DNA of 64,000 bases from Streptomyces sp. NBC_01788 (GCF_035917575.1 NZ_CP109090.1:620001-684000); one strand, 5' to 3'. Positions 15,939 to 25,824 are shown, counted from the first letter of the stretch. Notes: generated by a model from the letters alone, not told the origin. Numbers and translations are program-made.

Positions 15939-17132
15939 TCAGGGGCCGGGGAAGGGCCGACGGGGCAGGCGGGGCAGTTCGAGTGCGGAGCGCAGCATGG
16001 GCAGGACGGGGGTGCGCAGGCCGATCGACAGGTCCTCGTGGAGCCCGGTCCCGCCGTCGAGGAAGCGCAGCAGCCGCCGTGCCGGAACCCGCCGGAACAG
16101 CTCGGCGAAGAAGGCCGCCCCGTCGACGCGGCCACTGTCGAGGGCGTGCAGCAGGACGGCGTCCATGACCCGTGAGCGGGCCCGGTGCGCGGGCGGCGGC
16201 CGGGGATGGCGTCCCGCGTGCAGCGCGGCGGCCACGGCGCGCGTCTGGCGCTGCACGGCGGCGAACGTGAACCCGGTCGACGGGCGGGTCGCCCCGGAGG
16301 CCGCGCCGATGCGAAAGACCGACGGCCCGCTCTGCCGGGCGAACGCGGCGTCCGTCATGGGGATCACCCCTGACTCGGTACCGGTGACCTCGAAGCGGCC
16401 GAGCCGCAGCACACTCCCCGTGTAGCGCCGCAGCGCGGCCTCGTACGCCTCGCGCGACAGGACCCGCGCGGAGAACTCGGTGTACTCGACGAGCGCGTGG
16501 CGCCGCCCGGTGGGCAGGACGTACCCGAACGACAGCCCGTGCGCCGGCTGCGGTGTGCGGAAGTCCATGAACTCCACGGCGTCCGGGTCGAAGACCGGCC
16601 GGTCGTGGCGCACGAACCAGCCGTGGAAGTGCTGGAGCAGCGTGGTCCTGGCCGCCGGGAGACTGCCCGGCGGACGCGAGTCGAACACCCAGCGCGCCCG
16701 CACGGCCACCGGTCGCCCGTCGGCGGTACGGGCCCGCACCTCGGCGCCGCCGTGAACCGGCTCGACGGTCTCGACCGCGGCCGTCAGCCGCCGCGTGTCC
16801 GGATCGGCGGCCGTCCAGTGGGCGACGAACGTCTCGAAGTCGTCCGACCGGAGCATCTTGTAGCGCAGCGGGGCGATGTCCCGTTCGGTGGCGTGCCCGT
16901 CGGCTCCGTGGACGCGCAGCCGCCGCCAGGACGTGGTGAGGGCCGCGTCGTACGGGCCGTTCTCGGTCTCCCAGTAGCACCAGGTGCGGTGGGGCGGGCG
17001 CAGCGGGCCCGGCGGCGCCTCCAGGAGGACGACGGTCACGGGGCGTGTCCCGGCGGGGCGCCGGGCCAGCCAGTGGGCCAGGGACAGGCCCGCGGCTCCC
17101 GCTCCGACGATGGCGACGTCCGCCTCCAGCAC
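15939..17132 (-). CDS. crtY: Lycopene beta-cyclase, CrtY type
   Basis: The 397-aa flavoprotein starts at a GTG nine bases after AAGGAG. It has the dinucleotide motif VAIVGAGAAGLSLAHWLARR, then HRTWCYWE, the cyclase motif PMTDAAFARQSG and RIGAASGATRPSTGFTF, all typical of CrtY/CrtL lycopene cyclases. It closes both ends of lycopene to make beta-carotene, the CrtU substrate. It is divergent from crtI across 366 bp. Length matches the family. Confidence 0.9.
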   Translation of the reverse strand: MLEADVAIVGAGAAGLSLAHWLARRPAGTRPVTVVLLEAPPGPLRPPHRTWCYWETENGPYDAALTTSWRRLRVHGADGHATERDIAPLRYKMLRSDDFETFVAHWTAADPDTRRLTAAVETVEPVHGGAEVRARTADGRPVAVRARWVFDSRPPGSLPAARTTLLQHFHGWFVRHDRPVFDPDAVEFMDFRTPQPAHGLSFGYVLPTGRRHALVEYTEFSARVLSREAYEAALRRYTGSVLRLGRFEVTGTESGVIPMTDAAFARQSGPSVFRIGAASGATRPSTGFTFAAVQRQTRAVAAALHAGRHPRPPPAHRARSRVMDAVLLHALDSGRVDGAAFFAELFRRVPARRLLRFLDGGTGLHEDLSIGLRTPVLPMLRSALELPRLPRRPFPGP

Positions 17133-17498
17133 GGCTCAGGGCTCCTTCCCGTCACGCCCGTACGGACTCGGGCGTCACCCGAAGCATTCCGGCTGTTCCG
17201 GGCGTCCGGATGCAGCGCGCGCGGCGTGTCGGCGGGCCCGGTGGGGCGATTTCCCTGCACCTCCCCCCGTTCGGCGCATCCGGCGACGCGGCCGCCGAGG
17301 AATGACTCAGACGAACCGAGCTTCGCCGAACCGTGCTTCGGCCACGCGAGAGGAATGGGTCATGCGCTCCACTCGGACGAGTCATGCGCGCCACTCGGAC
17401 GAAGGGGCACCGGGCGGGAGAGCCGCCGCCGGTGCCCTGTCGGGTCGTACGGCTCCTTCCGGGGCCCGCGGCGGCGACGGGCGCGGGGTGAGCGGCCG
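17133..17498. promoter_or_regulatory. Divergent crtY/crtI control region with two sets of direct repeats
   Basis: This region holds a 15-bp tandem pair (17312-17326 and 17327-17341, CGAACCGxGCTTCG) and a 22-bp tandem pair (17360-17381 and 17382-17403, core GCCACTCGGACGA). Both are candidate regulator sites for two divergent crt operons. A 46-codon frame (17362-17502) overlaps crtI by ATGA. No litR, litS or crtE gene is present. Confidence 0.45.
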
Positions 17499-19040
17499 AT
17501 GACCAGGACCCTCACCGGGCGCACCGATCACGTGGTGGTCGTCGGTGCCGGGCTGTCCGGGCTGTCGGCCGCACTGCATCTGCTGGGCGCGGGCCGCCGG
17601 GTCACCGTCGTCGAACGGGACCCGCTGCCCGGCGGGCGGGCCGGCCGGCTGGTGCGTGGCGGCTACCTCATCGACACCGGCCCGACCGTGCTGACCATGC
17701 CGGACATCGCCGAGGAGGCGTTCGCCGCGGTCGGCGAGCGGCTCGGCGACCGGGTGGAACTGGTGCCGCTGCATCCGGCGTACCGGGCGAGGTTCGCCGA
17801 CGGCGCCGTGCTCGACGTGCACACCGAGGCGGCCGCGATGGAGGCGGAGGTGGAGCGCTTCGCGGGCGGCGCGGAGGCGGCGGGGTACCGGCGGCTGCGC
17901 GCCTGGCTCGAACAGCTCCACCGGGTACAGCGGCGCCGGTTCATCGACACCAACTTCGACTCGCCGCTGCAACTGGTCAACGCCGATCTGGTCCGGCTGG
18001 CCGCCCTGGGCGGCTTCGGGCGGCTCGACGCGCGCATCGGCCGGTACCTGCGGGACGAACGGCTGCGCCGGGTCTTCTCCTTCCAGTCGCTGTACGCGGG
18101 GGTCGCACCGCACCGGGCCCTCGCCGCGTACGCGGTGATCGCCTACATGGACACCGTCGCCGGGGTGTACTTCCCGCGCGGCGGCATGCACGCGCTGCCT
18201 CGGGCCATGGCGGACGCCGCCGCCCACGCGGGCGCCGACCTGCGGTTCGGCCGGGCGGTCACCCGGCTGGAACGGTCCGGCGACCGGATCACCGCGGTCG
18301 TGACGGCCGACGAGCGCATCCCGTGCGACGCCGTCGTCCTCACGCCGGACCTGCCGGCCGCCTATCGCCTGCTCGGGCGCACGCCGCGCCGCCCGGTGCC
18401 GGTGACGCATGCGCCGTCCGCCGTGGTCCTGCACGCCGGATGCGATCGCACCTGGCCCCAACTGGCGCACCACACCCTGTCGTTCGGGCGGGCGTGGCGA
18501 CGCACCTTCCACGAACTGACCCGGACCGGAGAGCTCATGAGCGACCCCTCCCTGCTGATCACCCGCCCCACGGCCACCGATCCCGGGCTGGCCCCGCCGG
18601 GCCGCCATCTCCACTACGTCCTGGCGCCCTGCCCCAACACGGCCCTGGGGCCGTCCGCCGCGCAGTGGGGCGACCTCGCGCCGCGCTACCGCGACGCGCT
18701 GCTCACCGAGCTGGAACGCAGGGGCCTCGCGGGCATCGGGTCCGCGATCGAGCGCCAGTGCCTGGTCACTCCCGCCGACTGGCAGGCTCTGGGCCATGCC
18801 GCGGGGACGCCTTTCTCCGCCGCCCACACCTTCGCGCAGACCGGTCCCTTCCGGCCCCGCAACCTGGTGCGCGGCACCGAGAACGCGGTGCTGGCCGGGT
18901 GCGGCACCACGCCCGGCGTCGGCGTGCCGACCGTCCTGCTGTCCGGCAAGCTGGCGGCGGCCCGTATCACCGGAGGGGCGGCGGCCCGGCCGGGAGCGCG
19001 CGGACCCGCGCGCACGGCGGCCCGCGGAGCGCGCTCATGA
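17499..19040 (+). CDS. crtI: Phytoene desaturase
   Basis: The 513-aa protein has the FAD motif [20 protein letters not shown] at residues 13-32, TGPTVLTMP and [18 protein letters not shown]. Its C-terminal bacterial-type phytoene dehydrogenase signature is [24 protein letters not shown]. It introduces four double bonds into phytoene to give lycopene. The start ATG overlaps the stop of a small upstream frame, and its own stop overlaps crtB (ATGA), so the operon is translationally coupled. Confidence 0.93.
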   Translation: MTRTLTGRTDHVVVVGAGLSGLSAALHLLGAGRRVTVVERDPLPGGRAGRLVRGGYLIDTGPTVLTMPDIAEEAFAAVGERLGDRVELVPLHPAYRARFADGAVLDVHTEAAAMEAEVERFAGGAEAAGYRRLRAWLEQLHRVQRRRFIDTNFDSPLQLVNADLVRLAALGGFGRLDARIGRYLRDERLRRVFSFQSLYAGVAPHRALAAYAVIAYMDTVAGVYFPRGGMHALPRAMADAAAHAGADLRFGRAVTRLERSGDRITAVVTADERIPCDAVVLTPDLPAAYRLLGRTPRRPVPVTHAPSAVVLHAGCDRTWPQLAHHTLSFGRAWRRTFHELTRTGELMSDPSLLITRPTATDPGLAPPGRHLHYVLAPCPNTALGPSAAQWGDLAPRYRDALLTELERRGLAGIGSAIERQCLVTPADWQALGHAAGTPFSAAHTFAQTGPFRPRNLVRGTENAVLAGCGTTPGVGVPTVLLSGKLAAARITGGAAARPGARGPARTAARGARS

Positions 19041-20053
19041 CCGGCCGCGAGCTGGACGCGGCGGGCATCACCGATCCGGCGCTGCGTCAGGCGTACACGC
19101 GGTGCCGTCGGCTGAACGCCCGTCACGGCAGGACGTACTTCCTCGCCACCCGGCTCCTGACCGCCGAGCGGCGGCCGGCGGTGCATGCCCTGTACGGTTT
19201 CGCGCGGTGGGCGGACGACATCGTCGACTCGCTCGACCCGGCGGTTGGCGCGGATTCGCGGTCCGCGGCGCTCGCCCGGCTCCAGGAGGAGCTGGAGTCC
19301 GCTCTGCGCGAGGGCCGCAGCGGTGAGCCGACGGTGCGGGCCGTGGCCGACACCGCACGCCGGTACCGGATCGACCACCGCCACTTCACCGACTTCATGG
19401 CCTCGATGCGCAGCGATCTGGAGGTCACGGACTACGCGACCTATGCCGACCTGCGCACCTACATGCACGGCTCGGCCGCGGTGATCGGGCTGCAGATGCT
19501 GCCGGTGCTCGGGACGGTGGTGCCGCGCGAGGAGGCGGCCCCGCACGCCGCCGCGCTCGGCGTCGCCTTCCAGCTCACCAACTTCCTGCGGGACGTCGGC
19601 GAGGACCTGGACCGCGGCCGGGTCTACCTGCCCGCCGACCTGCTGGCAGCGCACGGGGCCGACCGGGAGCTGCTGCGCTGGAGCCGGGACCGGGGCCGCG
19701 CCGACCGGCGCATCGTGGCGGCGCTGCGCGCCTTCGAGGACCTCACCCGGCGGGTGTACCGCCGGGCCGCGCCCGGCATCGCCATGCTCGACCCGGTGTC
19801 CCGGCCCTGCATCAGGACCGCGTTCGTGCTGTACGCGGGCATTCTCGACGCGGTCGCCGACGCCGGGTACAGCACGGTGCAGCGGCGGGCCGTGGTGGCG
19901 CGGAGGCGCCGTGCGGTGGTCGCCGCGGACGGTCTCGTCCGTGTGGCCGCGGCCCGCCTCACCGAGCGCCGCCGCGGCCCCCTCCGTACGGAGCAGCCGC
20001 TTTCCGAGCCCCTCACCACACCGCCCGCACCGGTACAGCGGGAGGTCGTGTGA
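19037..20053 (+). CDS. crtB: Phytoene synthase
   Basis: This 338-aa protein contains both Asp-rich prenyl-diphosphate binding motifs: [12 protein letters not shown] and [28 protein letters not shown] near the N-terminus and [18 protein letters not shown] also fit CrtB. It condenses two geranylgeranyl diphosphates into phytoene. It overlaps crtI by ATGA and the next gene by GTGA. The GGPP synthase normally found beside it is absent, so GGPP must come from elsewhere in the genome. Confidence 0.93.
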   Translation: MTGRELDAAGITDPALRQAYTRCRRLNARHGRTYFLATRLLTAERRPAVHALYGFARWADDIVDSLDPAVGADSRSAALARLQEELESALREGRSGEPTVRAVADTARRYRIDHRHFTDFMASMRSDLEVTDYATYADLRTYMHGSAAVIGLQMLPVLGTVVPREEAAPHAAALGVAFQLTNFLRDVGEDLDRGRVYLPADLLAAHGADRELLRWSRDRGRADRRIVAALRAFEDLTRRVYRRAAPGIAMLDPVSRPCIRTAFVLYAGILDAVADAGYSTVQRRAVVARRRRAVVAADGLVRVAAARLTERRRGPLRTEQPLSEPLTTPPAPVQREVV

Positions 20054-21078
20054 AGTCCCGGCCCTCCGGCCGCCCCCGGCACGGCCTCCTGCGGGTGCGG
20101 CAACGTCCCGTTCCCTGGCAGGACCAGCGCCCGACCTGGATGGACGCCCGCCCAGCCGTCATCGCGCAGGCGCTGAAGCGGGCGCAGGCCCGCCCGTCGG
20201 GCAACTGGTACGTCGTCGGGGCCGTCCGTGACGTGGGCGGCGAGCGCCCCCTCGCCGGGACCGTCGGCGGCCGGGAGGTCGTCGTCTGGCGCGGCGCGGA
20301 GGGCCGGCTGGTGGCCGGTCCCGGAGCCTGCCCGCACCTGGGGGCGCCGCTGGCGGACAGCGCGGTCCGGTGCGGCACGCTGATCTGCCACTGGCACGGA
20401 CTCGCCCTGGACGGGACACCGTTCGCCGGCTGGGAGCCGCTGCCGGTGTACGACGACGGGATGCTGGTCTGGGTGCGCCTGGACGACGTCGGCGGTGAGC
20501 CGGCCACCGCCGCGCCGTTCGTTCCCCGGCGGCCCGCCGGTTCCGCCGCGCTGTCGGCCGTCTACGTGGGCGTCGGCGCCTGCGAGCCCGAGGACGTGGT
20601 CGCCAACCGGCTGGACCCCTGGCACGGCGCCTGGTTCCACCCGTACTCGTTCGTGGACCTCAGGGTGGTCGCGCCGGGCGGCGGGACCGCGCGCCGTGGC
20701 GGGACGGAGGGCGACGACGGTTTCACCGTGGACGTGTCCTTCAAGGTGGCGGGGCGCCTGGTCGTGCCCGTACGGGCGGAGTTCACCGCCCCCGAGCCGC
20801 GCACGGTGGTCATGCGCATCACCGAGGGCGAGGGGCGGGGCTCGGTGGTGGAGACACACGCCACGCCGCTCGGCCCCGACTCGTGGGGCCGGCCGCGTAC
20901 CGCCGTCGTGGAGGCGGTGATCGCCACCTCCGACCGCCCGGGCTTCGCCGCGGCCCGCCGCGCGGCACCGCTGCTGCGGCCACTGATCCGCGCGGCCGCA
21001 GGACGCCTGTGGCGCGACGATCTCGCCTACGCGGAACGCCGCTGGACCCTGCGCTCCACGAACCGCTTCCCGGGCTGA
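20050..21078 (+). CDS. Rieske-type oxygenase-like protein of the crt operon
   Basis: The 342-aa protein has a Rieske 2Fe-2S motif: Cys94-Pro-His96 (ACPHLGAPL) and Cys113-His-Trp-His116. About 75 residues later D189-P-W-H192-G-A-W-F-H197 matches the DX2HX4H mononuclear iron triad of Rieske non-heme oxygenases. An oxygenase or desaturase acting on the carotenoid end group is inferred. GGAGG and the four-base overlap with crtB show co-translation. A separate ferredoxin and reductase would be needed. A ferredoxin reductase gene lies 1.2 kb further on, but under iron control. Confidence 0.75.
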   Translation: MKSRPSGRPRHGLLRVRQRPVPWQDQRPTWMDARPAVIAQALKRAQARPSGNWYVVGAVRDVGGERPLAGTVGGREVVVWRGAEGRLVAGPGACPHLGAPLADSAVRCGTLICHWHGLALDGTPFAGWEPLPVYDDGMLVWVRLDDVGGEPATAAPFVPRRPAGSAALSAVYVGVGACEPEDVVANRLDPWHGAWFHPYSFVDLRVVAPGGGTARRGGTEGDDGFTVDVSFKVAGRLVVPVRAEFTAPEPRTVVMRITEGEGRGSVVETHATPLGPDSWGRPRTAVVEAVIATSDRPGFAAARRAAPLLRPLIRAAAGRLWRDDLAYAERRWTLRSTNRFPG

Positions 21079-21168
21079 CGGCCTCCTAGGGCCTCTCGTT
21101 CGGACCATGCCGGGCTCGCGGGCCCTGGCACCGCTCCCTGATCCGGCCTGATCCAAACACTAAAGAGC

Positions 21169-22092
21169 CTAGGACCCAGCCGCGTGCCCGGGTGGGGCCG
21201 GCCGGTCGGTGGCCGGGGCGGCCCGGCGGCCGTCGCCCAGGAGGGTCTGCTGGGCGTGCGGGACCACGTGGATGAGGCACAGGACGCCCCACAGGATCGC
21301 CCCGGCGCCGATCAGTTCGGGGAGCAGCCACCAGCCCGTGCGGATCTGTTCGCCGAAGAGCGTGACGCCCAGCAGGAGGCTCACTGTCGCGTCGCCGATC
21401 GTCAGGGCCGGCTGGGAGGCGGCCAGGGAGCCGGCCTGGAGGGCGTTCTCCAGCAGCAACAGGGCGCCGACCCCGGTGAGCGCGAACCCGTAGGTCTGCC
21501 AGGTGGTGAGGAAGGCCGCGAAGCCGGAGGCGTCGAGGGTGCCGGCCGCCGACTTCAGCAGGGCGGCGGTCAGGGCGTTGCCGATGGCGGCGGCCGCGGC
21601 CAGCACGGCGGCGCGGAACAGGGCGGGGCGTCCTGGCCGGGCGAGGACCACCGCCGTGGCCATCGCCCCGAGGCAGACCGCCAGGGCCGGGATCCACCCC
21701 ATCATGGACGCCTGGTCCCGGGCCCCGGAGGGTGCGGCCGAGACCAGGACCAGCGTGAGCCCGCCGACCATGCCCGCCACACCCCACCAGCCCGCCCGCG
21801 GCAGCCCTCGGTGCATCAGGGGGGCGGCGATGAGCAGGGCGAACGGCAGTTCCAGGATGAACAGGGGCTGCACGAGCGCCATCGGCCCGTTCACCAGGGC
21901 GAGGGCCTGGAACAGGGCGGCCCCCATCACCCCGCCGATACCGGCCAGCCAGGCGGGGCGGCGCGCCAGGGCGAGCAGCAGACGCAGGCCGCCGCCGCGC
22001 GCGACCGTGGAGGCCGCCTTGCGCTGGAAGGCCGTGCCCACGGCGTTGCTGGCGGCCCCCATCACGGCGAAGCACGCGGCCAACCCGATCAC
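21169..22092 (-). CDS. DMT/EamA-superfamily permease
   Basis: This 307-aa protein has nine to ten hydrophobic segments and no signal peptide. It starts LAACFAVMGAASNAVGTAFQ and has the paired five-helix arrangement of DMT permeases. Similar Streptomyces proteins are annotated as EamA-type or magnesium-transporter-like permeases. The GTG start lies at the edge of a shared 158-bp promoter region with fprA. Substrate unknown. The C-terminal tail after residue 280 is Pro/Ala-rich and cytosolic. Confidence 0.75.
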   Translation of the reverse strand: MIGLAACFAVMGAASNAVGTAFQRKAASTVARGGGLRLLLALARRPAWLAGIGGVMGAALFQALALVNGPMALVQPLFILELPFALLIAAPLMHRGLPRAGWWGVAGMVGGLTLVLVSAAPSGARDQASMMGWIPALAVCLGAMATAVVLARPGRPALFRAAVLAAAAAIGNALTAALLKSAAGTLDASGFAAFLTTWQTYGFALTGVGALLLLENALQAGSLAASQPALTIGDATVSLLLGVTLFGEQIRTGWWLLPELIGAGAILWGVLCLIHVVPHAQQTLLGDGRRAAPATDRPAPPGHAAGS

Positions 22093-22186
22093 ACGTCCAC
22101 CATGCCCGACCGGCGCCGTGCCGTCCTGCGGTCGGACGGGCCATACATCGGGCTTATGAGTCCATAGACGGGACCCGCGTACTAAC

Positions 22187-22205
22187 TTAGGTTTGCCTTA
22201 GTTTA
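22187..22205 (+). promoter_or_regulatory. Iron box (DmdR/IdeR-type operator)
   Basis: The 19-bp sequence TTAGGTTTGCCTTAGTTTA matches about 13 of 19 positions of the actinobacterial iron box TTAGGTTAGGCTAACCTAA. It lies 46 bp before the reductase start, in the usual operator position. Repression of fprA when iron is plentiful is inferred. Confidence 0.55.
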
Positions 22206-22250
22206 AGGTTGCCGACGAGTCGAACATCCTCGCTCGAAGGGAACCTGATC

Positions 22251-23615
22251 ATGCCCCGCCCCCTGCGGGTAGCCATCGTCGGAGCCGGCCCCGCCGGGAT
22301 CTACGCCGCCGATGCCCTCCTCAAGTCCGACGTGGCCACCGAGCCGGGCGTGTCCATCGACCTCTTCGAGCGCATGCCGGCCCCGTTCGGCCTGATCCGC
22401 TACGGGGTCGCGCCCGACCACCCCCGTATCAAGGGCATCGTCACGGCCCTCCACCAGGTGCTCGACAAGCCTCAGATCCGGCTCTTCGGCAACGTCGACT
22501 ACCCGGGCGACATCAGCCTGGACGATCTGCGCGCGTTCTACGACGCCGTGATCTTCTCCACCGGCGCGACGGCCGACCGGGCGCTGCCCGTACCCGGCAT
22601 CGAGCTGGACGGCTCGTACGGCGCGGCCGACTTCGTCTCCTGGTACGACGGGCACCCGGACGTGCCGCGCACCTGGCCGCTGACGGCGCGGAAGGTCGCC
22701 GTGCTCGGAGTCGGCAACGTCGCCCTGGACGTGGCCCGCATCCTGGCCAAGACGGCCGACGAGCTGCTGCCGACCGAGATCCCGCCGAACGTGCACGAGG
22801 GCCTGAAGGCCAACGAGGCCGTGGAGATCCACGTGTTCGGCCGCCGGGGCCCCGCACAGGCCAAGTTCAGCCCGATGGAGCTGCGGGAGCTGGACCACTC
22901 CCCCACGATCGAGGTCGTCGTCGACCCCGAGGACATCGACTACGACGAGGGCTCCATCGCGACCCGGCGCGGCAACAAGCAGGCCGACATGGTCGCCAAG
23001 ACGCTGGAGAACTGGGCGATCCGCGACGTCGGCGACCGGCCGCACAAGCTGTTCCTGCACTTCTTCGAGTCCCCGTCCGAGATCCTCGGCGAGGACGGCC
23101 GGGTCGTCGGCCTGCGCACCGAGCGCACGGAACTCGACGGCACCGGCAACGTCAAGGGCACCGGCACCTTCAAGGACTGGGACGTCACGGCCGTCTACCG
23201 CGCCGTGGGCTACCTCTCCGACAAGCTGCCCAAGCTGCCCTGGGACCTGGAGTCGGGCACGGTCCCGGACGAGGGCGGCCGGATCATCGCCGAGTCCGGC
23301 GAGCACGTGCAGTCCCTGTACGTCACCGGCTGGATCCGGCGCGGCCCCGTGGGCCTCATCGGCCACACCAAGGGCGACGCCAACGAGACGGTCGCCAACC
23401 TGCTGGACGACTTCGCGAACGAGCGCCTGCACACCCCCGCCTCGCCCGCCCCGGACGCCGTCGACGCCTTCCTCGCCGAGCGGAACGTCCGCTTCACCAC
23501 CTGGGAGGGCTGGCACCGCCTGGACGCCGCCGAGAAGGCCCTGGGCGAGCCGCAGGGCCGCGAGCGCGTGAAGATCGTCGAACGCGAGGACATGCTCCGG
23601 GCGAGCGGCGCGTAG
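22251..23615 (+). CDS. fprA: NADPH-ferredoxin reductase, FprA/adrenodoxin-reductase type
   Basis: The 454-aa flavoprotein carries the FAD motif VAIVGAGPAGIYAADALLKS at the N-terminus, the family motif RYGVAPDHPRIKGI, the NADP-binding GVGNVALDVARIL and RRGPAQAKFSP. C-terminal GWIRRGPVGLIGHTKGDANE closes the FAD site. It passes electrons from NADPH to ferredoxins that serve P450s or Rieske enzymes. AAGGGA lies 8 bases before the ATG. The iron box upstream suggests derepression under iron starvation. Confidence 0.93.
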   Translation: MPRPLRVAIVGAGPAGIYAADALLKSDVATEPGVSIDLFERMPAPFGLIRYGVAPDHPRIKGIVTALHQVLDKPQIRLFGNVDYPGDISLDDLRAFYDAVIFSTGATADRALPVPGIELDGSYGAADFVSWYDGHPDVPRTWPLTARKVAVLGVGNVALDVARILAKTADELLPTEIPPNVHEGLKANEAVEIHVFGRRGPAQAKFSPMELRELDHSPTIEVVVDPEDIDYDEGSIATRRGNKQADMVAKTLENWAIRDVGDRPHKLFLHFFESPSEILGEDGRVVGLRTERTELDGTGNVKGTGTFKDWDVTAVYRAVGYLSDKLPKLPWDLESGTVPDEGGRIIAESGEHVQSLYVTGWIRRGPVGLIGHTKGDANETVANLLDDFANERLHTPASPAPDAVDAFLAERNVRFTTWEGWHRLDAAEKALGEPQGRERVKIVEREDMLRASGA

Positions 23616-23659
23616 TCCCGCAGGCCCGCACGGATCTCGGGCCCGCACGGATTTCGACA

Positions 23660-23700
23660 CGAGACGAGCCGTGACCCCTCACGGGGCACGGCTCGTCTCG
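23660..23700. terminator. Strong bidirectional hairpin terminator
   Basis: A perfect 14-bp stem (23660-23673 with 23687-23700, core GAGACGAGCCGTG) encloses a loop that contains a CCCC/GGGG mini-stem. It lies between the convergent fprA and chaplin genes. Confidence 0.85.
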
Positions 23701-23751
23701 CTGTGCGGGAAACAGGTGCGCGCGGGCGCACGCACCGCCCCGCCGGGTCGC

Positions 23752-23985
23752 CTAGCGGTTCGTGCACACGTTCCCGGCGGCGGGGTTGAGCAGGCCGATC
23801 AGGTCGATCGAGTTGCCGCACAGGTTGAGGCCGAGGTCGATGGGGAGCTGGATGACGTTGCCGGAGAGCACCCCGGGGCTGTTGCTCGCCGTGCCGGTCG
23901 CGCCGGCGTCGGCCGCGGCGGTTCCCGCGCACGTCATCAGAGCCGCACCAGCCAGGGCGGCGGCAGCCGTCATTCTGATCCTCAT
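23752..23985 (-). CDS. Short chaplin
   Basis: This 77-aa precursor has a signal peptide ending near TAAADA (about residue 26) and one chaplin domain. The domain begins SNSPGVLSGNVIQLPI and continues LCGNSIDLIGLLNPA with two conserved cysteines. Chaplins are secreted amphipathic proteins that assemble into the hydrophobic coat of aerial hyphae and spores. There is no sortase signal, so it is a short, diffusible type. AGGAG lies six bases before the ATG. The mature domain has Leu/Ile and Asp where Val and His are common. Confidence 0.92.
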   Translation of the reverse strand: MRIRMTAAAALAGAALMTCAGTAAADAGATGTASNSPGVLSGNVIQLPIDLGLNLCGNSIDLIGLLNPAAGNVCTNR

Positions 23986-24387
23986 GAAGAACTCCTGTCG
24001 CTCGAAGAACACGGGCGCTCCCACGGTGAGGGTCCCGGGCGCCGCAGAACACCGTTTCACCGCCGAATGCAGTAGGACTGTCAGCCTCACAGGGCCTGAC
24101 TTGCTCCGAACGGGGAAGGCGGCCAGGACACGTCGGTCCCGACGGAGTTACGGTGCTCCGGCGCCCACGTCAACGCCGCGCCGTCGCTCGCCGGGGAGTC
24201 ATGGTGAGCGGCCGCGGGCCTCCGCTCGGACGGGCTGACCACGGAGAACACCCCGTCACGTCACACGCACGGCCGCGGGCGGGCGGAACCGCCGTCGCGG
24301 CGGTGCGCGTATGGACCCCGCGCGACCGGGCATGATCCGGCTTGGCGATACTGAACGCACACGCCGTCTCCGCTCTCAGATTGGCTC
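23986..24387. other. Intergenic region upstream of the chaplin gene and the next hypothetical gene
   Basis: This is 402 bp of divergent upstream sequence. I see no supported gene, no clear promoter and no strong repeat. Confidence 0.5.
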
Positions 24388-25632
24388 ATGTCGAACTCTC
24401 CTTCCCCCCGTCCCGCGACACCGCCCACGGTGTGGCCGGCCCGCGGCCGCCACACCGGGCCCGCCGCGGAGGACGTCGTACGGCGCCACCTCAAGCAGCT
24501 CAAGGCCGACGGCGTCATCTTCGACCACCTCGAACCGGAGGATGCCGGCCCCGGCGGCGAGAAGGTCTTCGAGGCCCGCTGGCTGGTACCCGGCGAGGTG
24601 ACCGTACGGGCCCGGCTCATGCTGTCACCTCTCACCGGCTCCGGATCCGGACAGGCCGGACAGGAGCACGAGTGGGTGCTGATGGCGGAGGCGGAGCAGC
24701 CGTGGGATCCACGGTGGCCCTCCCCCGCCGCCATGTTCTGGCCGCAGGGGCCCGACGCCGGCTGGCAGTACGAGGCCGTCACCGGGCTGCGGCTCGGCGA
24801 GGTCACCCCCCTCCCGGAGGACGACAAGGACCTCCGGCGGATCCTGCGGCACGCGGCGCGGGACACCTGGACGCTGCACGTCGTCGTCCACGAGGCCATG
24901 ACGCCCGACGAGCGCGGCCGCGCGGCGGTGGTGCGGGCGCTGCCCGAAGGGCTGCGGCACCGGGTGGTGGAGCACCGGGCCGCGCCGCACCGGTTCCGGG
25001 CCGTGAACTGGGTGCTGGACGACTTCGGCGTCCGGATGCCCCGCGGCGGCGCCGTGGTCCTGCCCGGCAGTCCCCCGCCGCCCGGCTACGACGTGGCCGA
25101 CTTCTCGGTGCGCAGCGTGTTCCTCGACGGCACGGAACCGGCCGAACTCCTCGGCGCCGTCAACCGTTTCGCTGCGCTGCCCAGGCCCCTGCCGGACGGC
25201 GCCGACCGGGCGCTCACCGCGCTGCGCGAGGACTGGCAGCTGCTGACCTTCGAGGAGGAGCTCACCCGGGCGCGCGAGCTCGTCACCATGTACTCCGAGG
25301 CCCTGGAGGCGATGACCAAGTCCCGGGACCTGTACAAGGAGGCCGCCGAACGCGCCCACGAGGCCCTCGCCGTGTACCGGGAGGCGGAGACCGTGGGCGT
25401 ACTGCCCGCCGGGAAGCAGGCTCGTACAGCCTCGGGCTCCCCCTTCCAGCAGCTGGCGCGCGGGCTCGGGCGCCTGAAGGGCACCGCCCTGTCGCTGCGT
25501 CCGGGCAGTGCCCAGGACCGGCGGCCGAAGGCCGGTGCGGCCCCGTCTGACGACGGTGGCGCGGCTCCGGCCGGCGGGGACGCCGGCACGTCCCCGCCGG
25601 CCGGAGGCTCGGATCCGCGGACCGGGGACTGA
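24388..25632 (+). CDS. Hypothetical protein with a C-terminal coiled coil
   Basis: I do not recognise this 414-aa protein. Residues 20-270 form a mixed alpha/beta region rich in Trp (EHEWVLMAEAEQPWDPRWPS, VNWVLDDFGVRMPRGG). Residues 275-340 are a charged helix likely to form a coiled coil (LTFEEELTRARELVTMYSEA). The last 50 residues are a disordered Gly/Ala/Pro tail. There is no export signal. No good ribosome binding site precedes the ATG; a leaderless transcript is possible. It is monocistronic. Confidence 0.75.
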   Translation: MSNSPSPRPATPPTVWPARGRHTGPAAEDVVRRHLKQLKADGVIFDHLEPEDAGPGGEKVFEARWLVPGEVTVRARLMLSPLTGSGSGQAGQEHEWVLMAEAEQPWDPRWPSPAAMFWPQGPDAGWQYEAVTGLRLGEVTPLPEDDKDLRRILRHAARDTWTLHVVVHEAMTPDERGRAAVVRALPEGLRHRVVEHRAAPHRFRAVNWVLDDFGVRMPRGGAVVLPGSPPPPGYDVADFSVRSVFLDGTEPAELLGAVNRFAALPRPLPDGADRALTALREDWQLLTFEEELTRARELVTMYSEALEAMTKSRDLYKEAAERAHEALAVYREAETVGVLPAGKQARTASGSPFQQLARGLGRLKGTALSLRPGSAQDRRPKAGAAPSDDGGAAPAGGDAGTSPPAGGSDPRTGD

Positions 25633-25824
25633 CCCCGGTTCGCGGCGGTAAGGGTGCCCGGACCCGCCGGGTGGCGCGGTCCGGACGCTCGGTCCGCGCT
25701 GCGGCCCGTCCGGGAGGCCGCCCGGACGCGCCGCGGCGGGGCGGCTCCCTCGCGGGCGGCGCCGTCCGTCGGGCCCTGGGCGTTCGCTTCCGAACGGGGC
25801 CCTTCCCGGCACCGGGCAACTGAC

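Noticed and set aside
17362..17502. A 46-codon frame overlapping crtI by ATGA
   Set aside because: It could be a coupling leader, but the peptide is low-complexity and made largely of the 22-bp repeat. Not annotated as a gene.
21079..21168. Possible insertion-sequence end between the Rieske and DMT genes
   Set aside because: GGGCCTCTCGTTCGGACCAT looks like repeated Streptomyces DNA, but there is no matching second end and no transposase.
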